Shown here piece after piece: positions 1 to 6,571 of a stretch of 10,511 nt of DNA (positions within the stretch are counted from its first letter, which is position 1; every line of letters starts with the position of its first letter). The position numbers were made by a program, and so were the translations under genes. Origin of the DNA: Actinomycetales bacterium (GTDB lineage Bacteria > Actinomycetota > Actinomycetes > S36-B12); the NCBI GenBank assembly GCA_017849335.1, contig JAFIHP010000070.1, positions 1-10,511 of the forward strand, given 5' to 3'. The notes under the pieces are model-generated. The model was not told where the DNA came from, made no database searches, and saw only the letters and a program-made list of their open reading frames with translations.

Positions 1-206
1 AGCCGCCGCGCGCGGTGCCGGACCTCGTCGCCCCCGGGCTCGGTCCGGCCCGGCCGGCGCACATGGAGTACTCGGCGCCCAGCGACTCCGGTGGCGTGGT
101 GCACGGCGCGATGGAGTCCGAGGACGGCGGGATCGTCGAGGTCGACCCCAACGCGTCCCGGGCCGAGCGGCGTCGGGCCGAGCGCGCCAACCGCAAGCGC
201 AGCTGA
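1..206 (+). CDS. secA: SecA preprotein translocase ATPase, C-terminal tail (5' truncated by window edge)
   Basis: Only the last 67 or so codons are present. The reading frame is open from base 3 and ends at TGA 204-206. The visible part is a low-complexity linker followed by a YSAPSDSG segment and a very basic end, ASRAERRRAERANRKRS. This closely resembles the end of actinobacterial SecA1, which has a YSGPAEDG-like segment and an ASRRERREAARR-type basic tail and lacks the cysteine-rich zinc-binding tail of E. coli SecA. SecA is the cytoplasmic motor that pushes preproteins through SecYEG. The assignment rests on this tail and on the neighbouring DUF6459 and acyltransferase genes, which lie near secA1 in Mycobacterium. 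No catalytic domain is visible. The Met codon at base 15 is internal to the frame, not a start. Another protein with a basic linker tail remains possible. Confidence 0.75.
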   Translation, partial: PPRAVPDLVAPGLGPARPAHMEYSAPSDSGGVVHGAMESEDGGIVEVDPNASRAERRRAERANRKRS

Positions 207-209
207 CCG

Positions 210-3110
210 TCAGGCCGGTGGGAGGACGCGGGACCAGCCCCCGGGATCGCGCACGACCTGCAGCTGGGCGCCGATCGACTCCTTCATCGCGTCGACGTGG
301 CTGATCACGCCGACCGTCCGGCCGCCGGCCTTGCGGGAGTCCAGCGTCGCCATCGCGACCTCCAAGAACTCCGGGGACAGGCTGCCGAAGCCCTCGTCGA
401 CGAACAGCGTGTCGAGCTCGACGCCGCCGGCGCGCGCCGTGACCACCTCGGCCAGGCCGAGCGCGAGCGCGAGCGAGGCGAGGAACTGCTCGCCCCCCGA
501 CAGCGTGTGCGGGTCGCGGGCGCGCCCGGTCTGCTCGTCCATGACCTCCAGCTCCAGGCCGGGGCGCGCGTTGGCGTGGAGGATGCCGCGCTCGGTGTGC
601 AGCAGCTGGTACCGACCGCCGGTCATCGTGCGCAGCCGGCCGTTCGCCGCCGCCAGGACGGTCTCCAGCTCCGCCGCGACGTAGTAGCTCTCCAGCGACA
701 TCCCGGTGCTGTTCGGTGCCTTGCCGATGACGGTGCTCGCCAGCCGGTCGAGGACGTCGAACTCGGCGGCCAGACCGGCGGACCGATCGATTAGCAGGCG
801 CAGCCGCCGACGCTGCTCGGCGAGCTGCGCGGCGGCGTTCTCGGCGGTCGTGTGCGCCCGCGCCGCGGCGTCCTTGCCCGCTTCGGCAGCCGCGACCGCG
901 GCGCGCGCCTCGTCGAGGTCGACGACCTCGGCCGGCAGGTCCTGCAGGTCGGCCGAGGCGAGCTGGCCGCGCGCACGAAGCGCGGCCTCGTCGTGCGCCG
1001 CCACGGCTTGCCGGTGGGCAGCCAGCGTGCCCGCGTCGAGAAGTGCGCGCTCGGCCGCGTCCGCGGAGGCGAAGCCCTCCTGGGTGGCCTTCGCATCGAG
1101 CTGCGCCTGCGTGGTCGCGAGCTGCCCGACCGCGGTGCGCTCGGAGTCGAGCGCGTCGGCGAGCGACGCGGCGGCCGTGAGCTCCCGGCCGATCCTCTCG
1201 TGGCGGAGCGCGACCGTCGGTTCGTCGCCACGCAGGAGATCCGTTCGGGTGCGCAGCTCGGCGAGCGTGGCCGCCAGGGTCGTGACCTGCGTGGTCGCCG
1301 CCGACAGCAGCCTCTCGGCGGCCGCCGTGCGCGCGCGTAGACCCGTGTCGCCGGTCAGCTCGCGGTCGATCGCGTCGACCCGGGCCCGCGCGGAGAGCGC
1401 AGCCGCCAGGCCGGCCTGAGCCTCGTCGAACGCGGCCTGCAGCGCGTCGGGCTCGTGCTCGCCGACGAGCCCGCGCAGCCGGGCCTCCGTGCGGGCGAGC
1501 TCGTCCACCCGTGCACGCGCAGCCCGGGCGAGTGCGTCGTGGCGGTCCGCCTCGGCGCGTGCCGCGTCGACCTCCGCCCGGCTCACGACGTCGGCCTCGG
1601 CCGTGGCGGGAGCCGGATGCTCGCGCGACCCGCAGACCGCGCACGGCTCGCCGTCGGCGAGCGTCGCCGCGAGGACAGCGGCCTGACCGTGCAGGTGCTG
1701 GTCCAGCAGCGTCGTCGCGTGTGCCTGCGCCCGGGTCAACGCCGTCTCCGCATCGAGCTGGGCCTCGTGGGCGGCGTGGAGCTCCCCGGCGATCGCGGCA
1801 GCCTGGGCGGCCGCATCGACGCGTGCGGCGAGGTCGTCCCGCTGTCGTTCGAGGGCATCGACCCCGGCGGCGACGGCAGCGACGGCCGTGCGCTCGTCCG
1901 TCAGCACCTGGATCCGTTCGCCGTCCTCGTGCAGGGCCGTCGTGAGCCGGTCGACGGTGGCCTGCTCGGCGGCGAGATCGCGCTCGAGCTGCTCGGCGCG
2001 CTGCTCGTCGGCGAGGGCCTCGGCGAGCGCTCCGATCGCCCGGTCGAGGCGCGTGACCTCCTCGCGCAGCGCGTCGTCGGGGGCGGAACCGCCGTAGTCG
2101 ACGCGCGCGAGGGCGATCGCCTCGCGTGCCGCCTCCATGGTGCCGGCCGCGCTCCGGACCGCGTCGGCGAGCGCGCGGACCCGTTCGGCGCGCTCCGCGG
2201 TCTCGACGCGTGCCCGCAGCTCCTCGACCTCCGCACGATGCGCGCCGAGGTCGGCGAGCACCTGCTCGGCAACACGTCGACGGTGCTGGCGCTCGGCGAC
2301 GTCGCGCCGCTGGCGGGCCTCCTCGAGGGCGGCCGCCGCCCGGGCGAGAACGTCCGCGGCCCGCTGGACGTCCTGCAGGGCGTCATCGACGATCGCGTCG
2401 ATCCACGCGAGCTCGTCGCCGGGCGGGGCATCGCCGTGGCGGTCGTCAGCGGCGACGGAGCCGAGGAGCACCCGCAGCTCGGTCCGCGCGGCCTCGGTCT
2501 GGTCCTTCAGGGCGCGACGGCGCTCCGCGATCCGGTCCTGGTAGTCCTTGAAGCGCTGGGCACCGAACAGCTTGCTGAGCAACCCGAGCCGTTCGTCGCT
2601 CGGTGCGAGCAGGAACCGCTGGAACCGACCCTGGGCCAGGAGGATCACCTGGAGGAACTCGTCCTGGGTCAGCCGAACCAGGTCGGTGACGCGACTGGCG
2701 ACGTCGCGCGGCTTGTCGGCGAGACCGGCCCAGCCGCTCGCCTCGCGTCGCTCCAGCAGAGCGGTGGCCTTCTGCGTGGTGGTGCCGGCTCCGCGGGTCT
2801 TGGGCCGCTCGTACTCCGGTGTCCGCGTGATCCGGTACTCGGTGCCGTTGGTCTCGAACTCCAGCACGACGCGCGAGGGGTCGTCGAGCCCGCAGTAGTC
2901 GCTGCGGAACCGCGGGGTCGCGTTGACGTCGTCCCACCGCGGGGTGTCGCCGTACAGGGCGTACGTGATGGCGTCGAGGATCGTCGACTTGCCGGCGCCG
3001 GTCTCGCCGGCAATCAGGAACAGGCCGTCCTCGGCGAACGCCGTGAGGTCGACGTCCTGGGCGTCCTTGAACGGGCCGAAACCCTCGATCGTGACCCGGC
3101 GGATCCGCAT
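210..3110 (-). CDS. sbcC: SbcC, ATPase subunit of the SbcCD DNA nuclease
   Basis: A 966-residue SMC/Rad50-type ATPase, about the usual length for the family. The N-terminal Walker A is GETGAGKST at residues 35-43. Two long Ala/Glu/Arg/Leu-rich coiled-coil arms flank a zinc-hook CAVC (Cys490 and Cys493) almost exactly mid-protein. The C-terminal lobe carries the ABC signature LSGGE (870-874), a Walker B ending in Asp905-Glu906 within LFVDEGFG, and a late SHVD switch histidine. In the family it forms a complex with SbcD that opens DNA hairpins and degrades blocked double-strand ends using ATP. The ATG at 3108-3110 overlaps the sbcD TGA by one base (ATGA arrangement), so the two are probably translationally coupled. 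The gene ends 3 nt from the convergent secA stop. Function is confident. Several long frames on the opposite strand here are GC-driven shadows. Confidence 0.97.
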   Translation of the reverse strand: MRIRRVTIEGFGPFKDAQDVDLTAFAEDGLFLIAGETGAGKSTILDAITYALYGDTPRWDDVNATPRFRSDYCGLDDPSRVVLEFETNGTEYRITRTPEYERPKTRGAGTTTQKATALLERREASGWAGLADKPRDVASRVTDLVRLTQDEFLQVILLAQGRFQRFLLAPSDERLGLLSKLFGAQRFKDYQDRIAERRRALKDQTEAARTELRVLLGSVAADDRHGDAPPGDELAWIDAIVDDALQDVQRAADVLARAAAALEEARQRRDVAERQHRRRVAEQVLADLGAHRAEVEELRARVETAERAERVRALADAVRSAAGTMEAAREAIALARVDYGGSAPDDALREEVTRLDRAIGALAEALADEQRAEQLERDLAAEQATVDRLTTALHEDGERIQVLTDERTAVAAVAAGVDALERQRDDLAARVDAAAQAAAIAGELHAAHEAQLDAETALTRAQAHATTLLDQHLHGQAAVLAATLADGEPCAVCGSREHPAPATAEADVVSRAEVDAARAEADRHDALARAARARVDELARTEARLRGLVGEHEPDALQAAFDEAQAGLAAALSARARVDAIDRELTGDTGLRARTAAAERLLSAATTQVTTLAATLAELRTRTDLLRGDEPTVALRHERIGRELTAAASLADALDSERTAVGQLATTQAQLDAKATQEGFASADAAERALLDAGTLAAHRQAVAAHDEAALRARGQLASADLQDLPAEVVDLDEARAAVAAAEAGKDAAARAHTTAENAAAQLAEQRRRLRLLIDRSAGLAAEFDVLDRLASTVIGKAPNSTGMSLESYYVAAELETVLAAANGRLRTMTGGRYQLLHTERGILHANARPGLELEVMDEQTGRARDPHTLSGGEQFLASLALALGLAEVVTARAGGVELDTLFVDEGFGSLSPEFLEVAMATLDSRKAGGRTVGVISHVDAMKESIGAQLQVVRDPGGWSRVLPPA

Positions 3111-4291
3111 CAGCGTGCGTCCCGCGCCGCGTGCTCGTCGATCACCGCGTCGATGATGGCGTCCTCCGCCGCGGACGGACCCTCACCCGCGCGGACGTCG
3201 GCCAGGAACGACGCCACGACCTGCGGATCGGTCTTGCCCGTGACGCGCTCGGTGTACGAGGCGCTCGTGCCGGTGACGCGCTCGGCCGGCTCCCACACGA
3301 CCTCGGCGCACCACGGGAACCGCTCCCGCAGCTTGCGCATCGGCTCGATCTGACGGGTCCGGTCGGTGTAGACGGCGCGCACGAAGTGGTCGGCGTAGGC
3401 ATCCAGGGACGGGTCGACCAGCAGGTCGGCGAAGGGGCCGGTGACCTGCTGCAACGGCCGGGGGACCGGGAGGTCGACCCACCCGACGTCGGTGAGCCCG
3501 TCGGCTCCGAGCGTCACCAGCCAGCCGCCGCGGGGCTTGCCGGCCTCGCCGAAGGAGTAGTGCACCGGCGCCCCGGAGTACCGGACGTGGTCGGCGAGCG
3601 CCATGCGCCCGTGGATGTGGCCGAGGGCCGCGTAGTCGACCCCGGCGAACGCCTCGAGGGGCACAGCGTCGACGCCGCCGGCGACCAGCGGCTCGCGCGT
3701 GATCGCCCGCTCGGAGTCCGACGACTCCGCGTGCCCTCCGGCGACGAACGTATGGGCGAGCACGACCGATCGTCGGCCCGCCGTGCGTCGGCGCACGATC
3801 TCGGCGCGAACGTGGTCCATCGCCGCCGTCACGACCTCGTTTTGCGTGCGGATCCCGGTCGGCGCCCACGCGTGTCCGCGGACGAGCTCGGGCTGCAGGT
3901 ACGGCAGGGCGTAGACGTCGACCGGGCCGTGCGCGTCCGCGAGCTCGACCGGTTCGTGGATGCGCGCCGGATCTGTGAGCAGGTGGAGTCCCGCGCCCGT
4001 GCTGAACGCGCCGGCGAACCCGAGCCGGACGGCGGAGTCGTGGTTGCCGCTCGTCATCACGACCGTCGCCCCGGTGTCGAGGATCGCCCGGACGGCGTCG
4101 CGCAGGACGGCCACGGCGTCGGCGGAGGGGTTCGCGAGGTCGTAGATGTCGCCGGAGACCAGGACGACGTCCACGTCGTGGTCGTGCACCACGGCAGGGA
4201 TCGTGCCCAGGACCTCCCGCGTCGCGTCCAGGGTCGAGTAGCCGTGGAAGGTCCGCCCGACGTGCCAGTCCGAGGTGTGGAAGATGCGCAT
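3110..4291 (-). CDS. sbcD: SbcD, nuclease subunit of the SbcCD complex
   Basis: A 393-residue calcineurin-like metallophosphoesterase of normal SbcD length. Metal-binding motifs appear in order: DWHVGR (Asp8, His10), SGDIYD (Asp48), SGNHDS (Asn83, His84), then LAHTF and GHIHG further on. In the family these bind two Mn ions and give 3'-5' double-strand exonuclease and hairpin endonuclease activity, gated by SbcC. The start ATG (4289-4291) gives the standard MRIFHTSDWH N-terminus. The frame stays open upstream to 4705, but that stretch lies inside the DUF6459 gene and is Arg/Pro-rich filler. The ribosome-binding site is weak (CAGG, 4 nt before the ATG) and could be hidden in a small hairpin. 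The gene follows the DUF6459 gene by 47 nt and overlaps sbcC. Confidence 0.97.
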   Translation of the reverse strand: MRIFHTSDWHVGRTFHGYSTLDATREVLGTIPAVVHDHDVDVVLVSGDIYDLANPSADAVAVLRDAVRAILDTGATVVMTSGNHDSAVRLGFAGAFSTGAGLHLLTDPARIHEPVELADAHGPVDVYALPYLQPELVRGHAWAPTGIRTQNEVVTAAMDHVRAEIVRRRTAGRRSVVLAHTFVAGGHAESSDSERAITREPLVAGGVDAVPLEAFAGVDYAALGHIHGRMALADHVRYSGAPVHYSFGEAGKPRGGWLVTLGADGLTDVGWVDLPVPRPLQQVTGPFADLLVDPSLDAYADHFVRAVYTDRTRQIEPMRKLRERFPWCAEVVWEPAERVTGTSASYTERVTGKTDPQVVASFLADVRAGEGPSAAEDAIIDAVIDEHAARDAR

Positions 4292-4316
4292 CGAGCCTGA
4301 TGCTAGGGGGATCAGG
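4292..4316 (-). promoter_or_regulatory. Possible hairpin covering the sbcD ribosome-binding site
   Basis: In the 47-nt gap before sbcD, CCTGAT (4296-4301) and ATCAGG (4311-4316) are exact reverse complements separated by 9 nt. In the sbcD mRNA the second arm read is ATCAGG, which contains the only Shine-Dalgarno-like bases, 4 nt before the ATG. The stem is 6 bp, so it could mildly restrain sbcD translation. It may also be chance. Confidence 0.25.
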
Positions 4317-4338
4317 GATAGGCCGCCGCGCGTGCCGG

Positions 4339-4875
4339 TCAGCGAAGGTCGACGACGGTGGCCAGCCAGCGACCCGCCTTGGCCTCCAGCCGGATGGCGA
4401 CGGCGATGGCCCGGTCCCCGCCGATCACGACGGCGGACGCCTCGACGATGCCGGGCGCCACCGGGCAGACGCGGACTCCGCGGACGGTCCGCAGCCGTCG
4501 CAGCCCACGCTTCGCGCGTGCCGACGGATGCCGTTGGACGTACGTGCCGCGGCGAGCCAGGCGGGCGAGCTCGTCCCGCGCGACGTGCTTGACGAGCTGG
4601 GACGGCGGCCGCTCGCCCACGGCGACCTCGGCCGCCGCGCGGGCGAGCCGGGCGACCCACGCCCCGGGCTCCATCAGGCCGGGCGGGATCGCGTCGTCGA
4701 TCCATGTCGGTGTCGTGACCACGCGGAGGTCCGTCGGGACCTCCGGGACCGCGGCGACGCCCGGAGCGACCTCGTACTCCAGCTCGAGCATCAGCTGCTG
4801 GCCGCCCTCGACGAGGCGGAGGGCCGGACGTGATGCGGCCGGTCCGGAGGGGAGGTCGTGGGTAGGCAGGCTCAT
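4339..4875 (-). CDS. DUF6459 / Rv3235-family protein of unknown function
   Basis: A 178-residue cytoplasmic protein with no signal peptide or membrane segment. The N-terminal 70 residues are variable and Pro-rich. The C-terminal part (about 80-178) has the family pattern: a helical segment with VARLARAAAEVAVGERPPSQL, then RRLRTVRGVRVCPVAPG, then VVEASAVVIGGDRAIAVAIRLE-like beta strands and a final GRWLATVVDLR. It matches my recollection of the Rv3235 family, found near secA across Actinobacteria; the biochemical role is not known. The ATG at 4873-4875 is preceded by GGAG with a 6-nt spacer, which supports this start. It is first gene of a probable operon with sbcD (47-nt gap) and sbcC. The order beside secA hints at a conserved chromosomal neighbourhood rather than a DNA-repair role. 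Confidence 0.85.
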   Translation of the reverse strand: MSLPTHDLPSGPAASRPALRLVEGGQQLMLELEYEVAPGVAAVPEVPTDLRVVTTPTWIDDAIPPGLMEPGAWVARLARAAAEVAVGERPPSQLVKHVARDELARLARRGTYVQRHPSARAKRGLRRLRTVRGVRVCPVAPGIVEASAVVIGGDRAIAVAIRLEAKAGRWLATVVDLR

Positions 4876-5072
4876 TGGCGCTCCGTTCGACGACCGCGCC
4901 GGGGGATTCGCGGTGAAACCTTCGTTTGCTTGTGTTTACCTATGGTTAGCGTTGGATGCCGAGCTCGTCAAGGTGGTCGCTCGTCGTCCACAGGCGACGA
5001 CGACAACGTCCTTCCCGGCGTGGCCGATCGTCAAACATGTTTCGGCTCAGACGAACCGAGGAAGGCTCGGGC
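4876..5072. promoter_or_regulatory. Divergent promoter region between the DUF6459-sbcDC operon and the 5073 gene
   Basis: The 197 nt between two divergent starts contain the most AT-rich patch of the window, around 4916-4955. Within it GTTTACC-TAT-GGTTAGC (4934-4950) is an imperfect dyad with 5 of 7 arm positions paired. A perfect 10-bp palindrome, AAACATGTTT, sits at 5033-5042, 30 nt before the chosen downstream start. No -35/-10 pair with correct spacing is convincing on either strand. Promoters for both directions must lie here or in the flanking coding sequence, so the dyads are candidate operators only. Confidence 0.45.
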
Positions 5073-5573
5073 GTGAGCGACGAGGAGGCCTGGCTGGATC
5101 TCAGCTCGGCGCTGGCCGCGGCCAGCGCCAGCGACGTCCGGTCCGACGCAGCAGAGCTCAGGACCGTGGAAGCGGCCCGATCGCGGCTCGCGGACCGCCG
5201 GGGTCCGGCGGTGCTGCGGTTGATCGGCGGTGCGACGCTGGCGGGCTCGCTGGTCGCGTCCGACGTCGACGGCTGGCTGGCGCTGGTCGTCGACGAGCGG
5301 GACGTGCGGCTCGTCCGGGCCTCGGCCGTCGTGCTGATCGGCGCGTCGACGGCCGGCCTGCGCGCCGAGGGGGCCGGGCTCGGCCGGTCCGTGGGGTCGT
5401 GGCTGCGTGATCGCTTCGAGGAGAACGACGACGTGCGCGCCACGCTCGTCGACGGTGACGTGGTCGCCGGCCGCGTCGTCCGGGTGGGAGCCGACCACGC
5501 CGAACTGCGCGCCGACGACCGCACGTGGGCCGTGCCCTGGTCGGCCGTCGTGATGTGGGCCGTGCGTCCCTGA
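5073..5573 (+). CDS. Small actinobacterial protein with two similar beta-rich halves (often auto-annotated 'Fis family')
   Basis: A 166-residue soluble protein. The N-terminal helix (about 1-45, Ala/Glu/Arg-rich) is followed by two comparable segments. Residues 47-90 contain VLRLIGGATLAGSLVASD and residues 121-162 contain ATLVDGDVVAGRVVRVGAD. Each shows the pattern L-x-G/D-G-x3-AG-x-L/V-V, then strands ending in a hydrophobic SAVV motif, suggesting two small Sm-like or SH3-like barrels. The GTG at 5073-5075 is chosen because GAGGAAG (5058-5064) lies 8 nt upstream; in-frame ATGs at 5037 and 4956 lack a good site. Proteins of this type are sometimes labelled Fis family transcriptional regulators, but no Fis helix-turn-helix is visible and I do not support that name. 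It ends 5 nt from the convergent HTH gene. Confidence 0.8.
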   Translation: MSDEEAWLDLSSALAAASASDVRSDAAELRTVEAARSRLADRRGPAVLRLIGGATLAGSLVASDVDGWLALVVDERDVRLVRASAVVLIGASTAGLRAEGAGLGRSVGSWLRDRFEENDDVRATLVDGDVVAGRVVRVGADHAELRADDRTWAVPWSAVVMWAVRP

Positions 5574-5578
5574 GCAGG

Positions 5579-5815
5579 TCAGCCGGCGGAGTCGTCCCCG
5601 TCGGAGCCGAAGGGATGCTGACGGACGAACTCCCGGGTCTGCTCGTACTTGCGCCCGATGAACTCCTCGAGGGCGGTCGACTCGACGCGCCACTGCCCGC
5701 GGCCGCCGATCTTGATCGCCGGGAGGTCTCCGCTGCGGACGAGCGCGTACGTCTGCGCTGCCGAGATGTTGAGCGTCTCGGCGACGTCAGCGAGCGTGAG
5801 GAAGCGCGGCGGCAC
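5579..5815 (-). CDS. Excisionase/AlpA-like helix-turn-helix DNA-binding protein
   Basis: A 78-residue protein consisting almost entirely of one MerR-like winged helix-turn-helix (HTH_17 type): TLADVAETLNISAAQTYALV at residues 7-26, RSGDLPAIKIG next, and a wing GGRGQWRVE at 38-46, then a short helix LEEFIGRKYEQTREFV. Such proteins bind DNA as small regulators. The close match to chromosomal actinobacterial homologues and the lack of any integrase nearby argue against a phage excisionase. The GTG at 5813-5815 yields the family-typical M-P-x-R-F-L-T-L start. No Shine-Dalgarno sequence precedes it, so a leaderless transcript is possible. The frame runs open far upstream, but that is antisense to the SAF gene. 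It is divergent from the SAF/CpaE pair, so control of that promoter or its own is a reasonable inference. Confidence 0.9.
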   Translation of the reverse strand: MPPRFLTLADVAETLNISAAQTYALVRSGDLPAIKIGGRGQWRVESTALEEFIGRKYEQTREFVRQHPFGSDGDDSAG

Positions 5816-5926
5816 GGGCCGATCGTGCCAAACCGGGGCGACATCCGGCGAACGACGCCCTGTGGACAGCGGACAGGTTCTGGTCGCGGTGTGGGTGATC
5901 CTGGGCCCCGACGGAAGGAGACCGCG
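5816..5926. promoter_or_regulatory. Divergent promoter region between the HTH gene and the SAF/CpaE pair
   Basis: About 110 nt separate the two divergent starts, so promoters for both should lie here. A good Shine-Dalgarno sequence, GGAAGGAG (5913-5920), serves the downstream SAF gene. TGTGGACAG at 5861-5869 is one base from the reverse complement of the actinobacterial DnaA box (TTGTCCACA); it is single and probably incidental. No convincing -35/-10 pair was seen. Confidence 0.4.
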
Positions 5927-5929
5927 GTG

Positions 5930-6571
5930 ATGACCTCCACCAGCGCCACGCGAGACACGGCCCGACGGTTCGCGCCCCCGGGGTGGCGCGACGCCCGGCT
6001 GTGGCTCGGCGTCGCGCTGCTCGTCGGCTCCATGGCGATCGGCGCCGTCGTCCTCGGCGACCGGTCCGACACCGTCCTCGTCCTCCGGGCGGCCCGCGAC
6101 CTGTCGGTCGGTGCCCCGGTCCTCGACGTGGCCCCCGTCGCCGTTCCCGCCGAGGTCGCCGCCGGATACCTGCGCGCGGACGAGGTCACGGACGGATCGC
6201 TGCGCCTGCCGGTCGCCGCCGGCGACCTGGTGCCGCGCAGCGCTCTCTCCGGGCCGTCGACCGCACCCGTGCGGGCGGTCACCGTCGCCGTCGAGCCGCT
6301 GCACGCGCCGGCCGGACTGGCCGCGGGCGACCGGGTGGACCTGTGGTCGACGGCGACCGCGTCCACCACCGACCCGGCAAGCGCAGCGCGGCTGGTGCTC
6401 GCGGACGTCCTGGTGACGGGTGTCGCCGCGGACGACGCCGGTCTGAGCGGCGCCAGCGGCGTGACGCTGGAGGTTCCGCAGGCACGCGTCGGCGACGTGG
6501 TCCGGGCCGGCCGCGGCGCGGTCATCGACCTCGTCGCGGTCCCGATCGGCGCCCAGGCGGGCGTGTCGTGA
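5930..6571 (+). CDS. SAF-domain, CpaB/RcpC-like membrane-anchored protein
   Basis: A 213-residue protein. A short basic cytoplasmic N-terminus (about 1-22) is followed by a single membrane segment at about 24-43 (LWLGVALLVGSMAIGAVVLG). A SAF-type domain follows (about 48-108: VLVLRAARDLSVGAPV, VPAEVAAGYL, LPVAAGDLVPRSAL). A C-terminal RcpC/CpaB-like part has AVTVAVEPLHAPAGLAAGD, then VDLW and LADVLVTGV. In Flp/Tad pili CpaB is an envelope assembly factor. The ATG at 5930 is 9 nt after GGAAGGAG; the adjacent in-frame GTG at 5927 (6-nt spacing) is an equally possible start. The stop overlaps the next start by 4 nt (GTGA), so the two products are likely made together. The fold call is solid. A pilus role is only inferred, since no other pilus gene is in view. 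Confidence 0.85.
   Translation: MTSTSATRDTARRFAPPGWRDARLWLGVALLVGSMAIGAVVLGDRSDTVLVLRAARDLSVGAPVLDVAPVAVPAEVAAGYLRADEVTDGSLRLPVAAGDLVPRSALSGPSTAPVRAVTVAVEPLHAPAGLAAGDRVDLWSTATASTTDPASAARLVLADVLVTGVAADDAGLSGASGVTLEVPQARVGDVVRAGRGAVIDLVAVPIGAQAGVS

Noticed and set aside
455..485. GCGAGC short tandem repeat
   Set aside because: It encodes the normal SLALALGLAE segment after the SbcC signature motif; codon bias explains it.
1455..3353. 632-codon open frame on the plus strand
   Set aside because: It is antisense to sbcC, whose Walker, hook and signature motifs are all clear. It is a GC-bias shadow without recognisable domains.
4292..4705. N-terminal extension of sbcD upstream of 4291
   Set aside because: It lies in an alternative frame inside the DUF6459 gene and is Arg/Pro-rich. 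The canonical SbcD N-terminus begins exactly at the ATG at 4291.
5031..5044. LexA/SOS box around AAACATGTTT
   Set aside because: The actinobacterial SOS box needs GAAC and GTTC separated by 4 bases. Here the AAAC/GTTT arms are separated by 2 bases and lack the flanking matches.
5579..5815. Phage or plasmid excisionase marking an integrated element
   Set aside because: The fold is excisionase-like, but there is no integrase, attachment-site repeat or tRNA, and the surrounding genes are typical chromosomal actinobacterial genes.
5861..5869. DnaA box or replication origin
   Set aside because: A single near-match to TTGTCCACA with no cluster, no AT-rich unwinding element and no dnaA/dnaN nearby.
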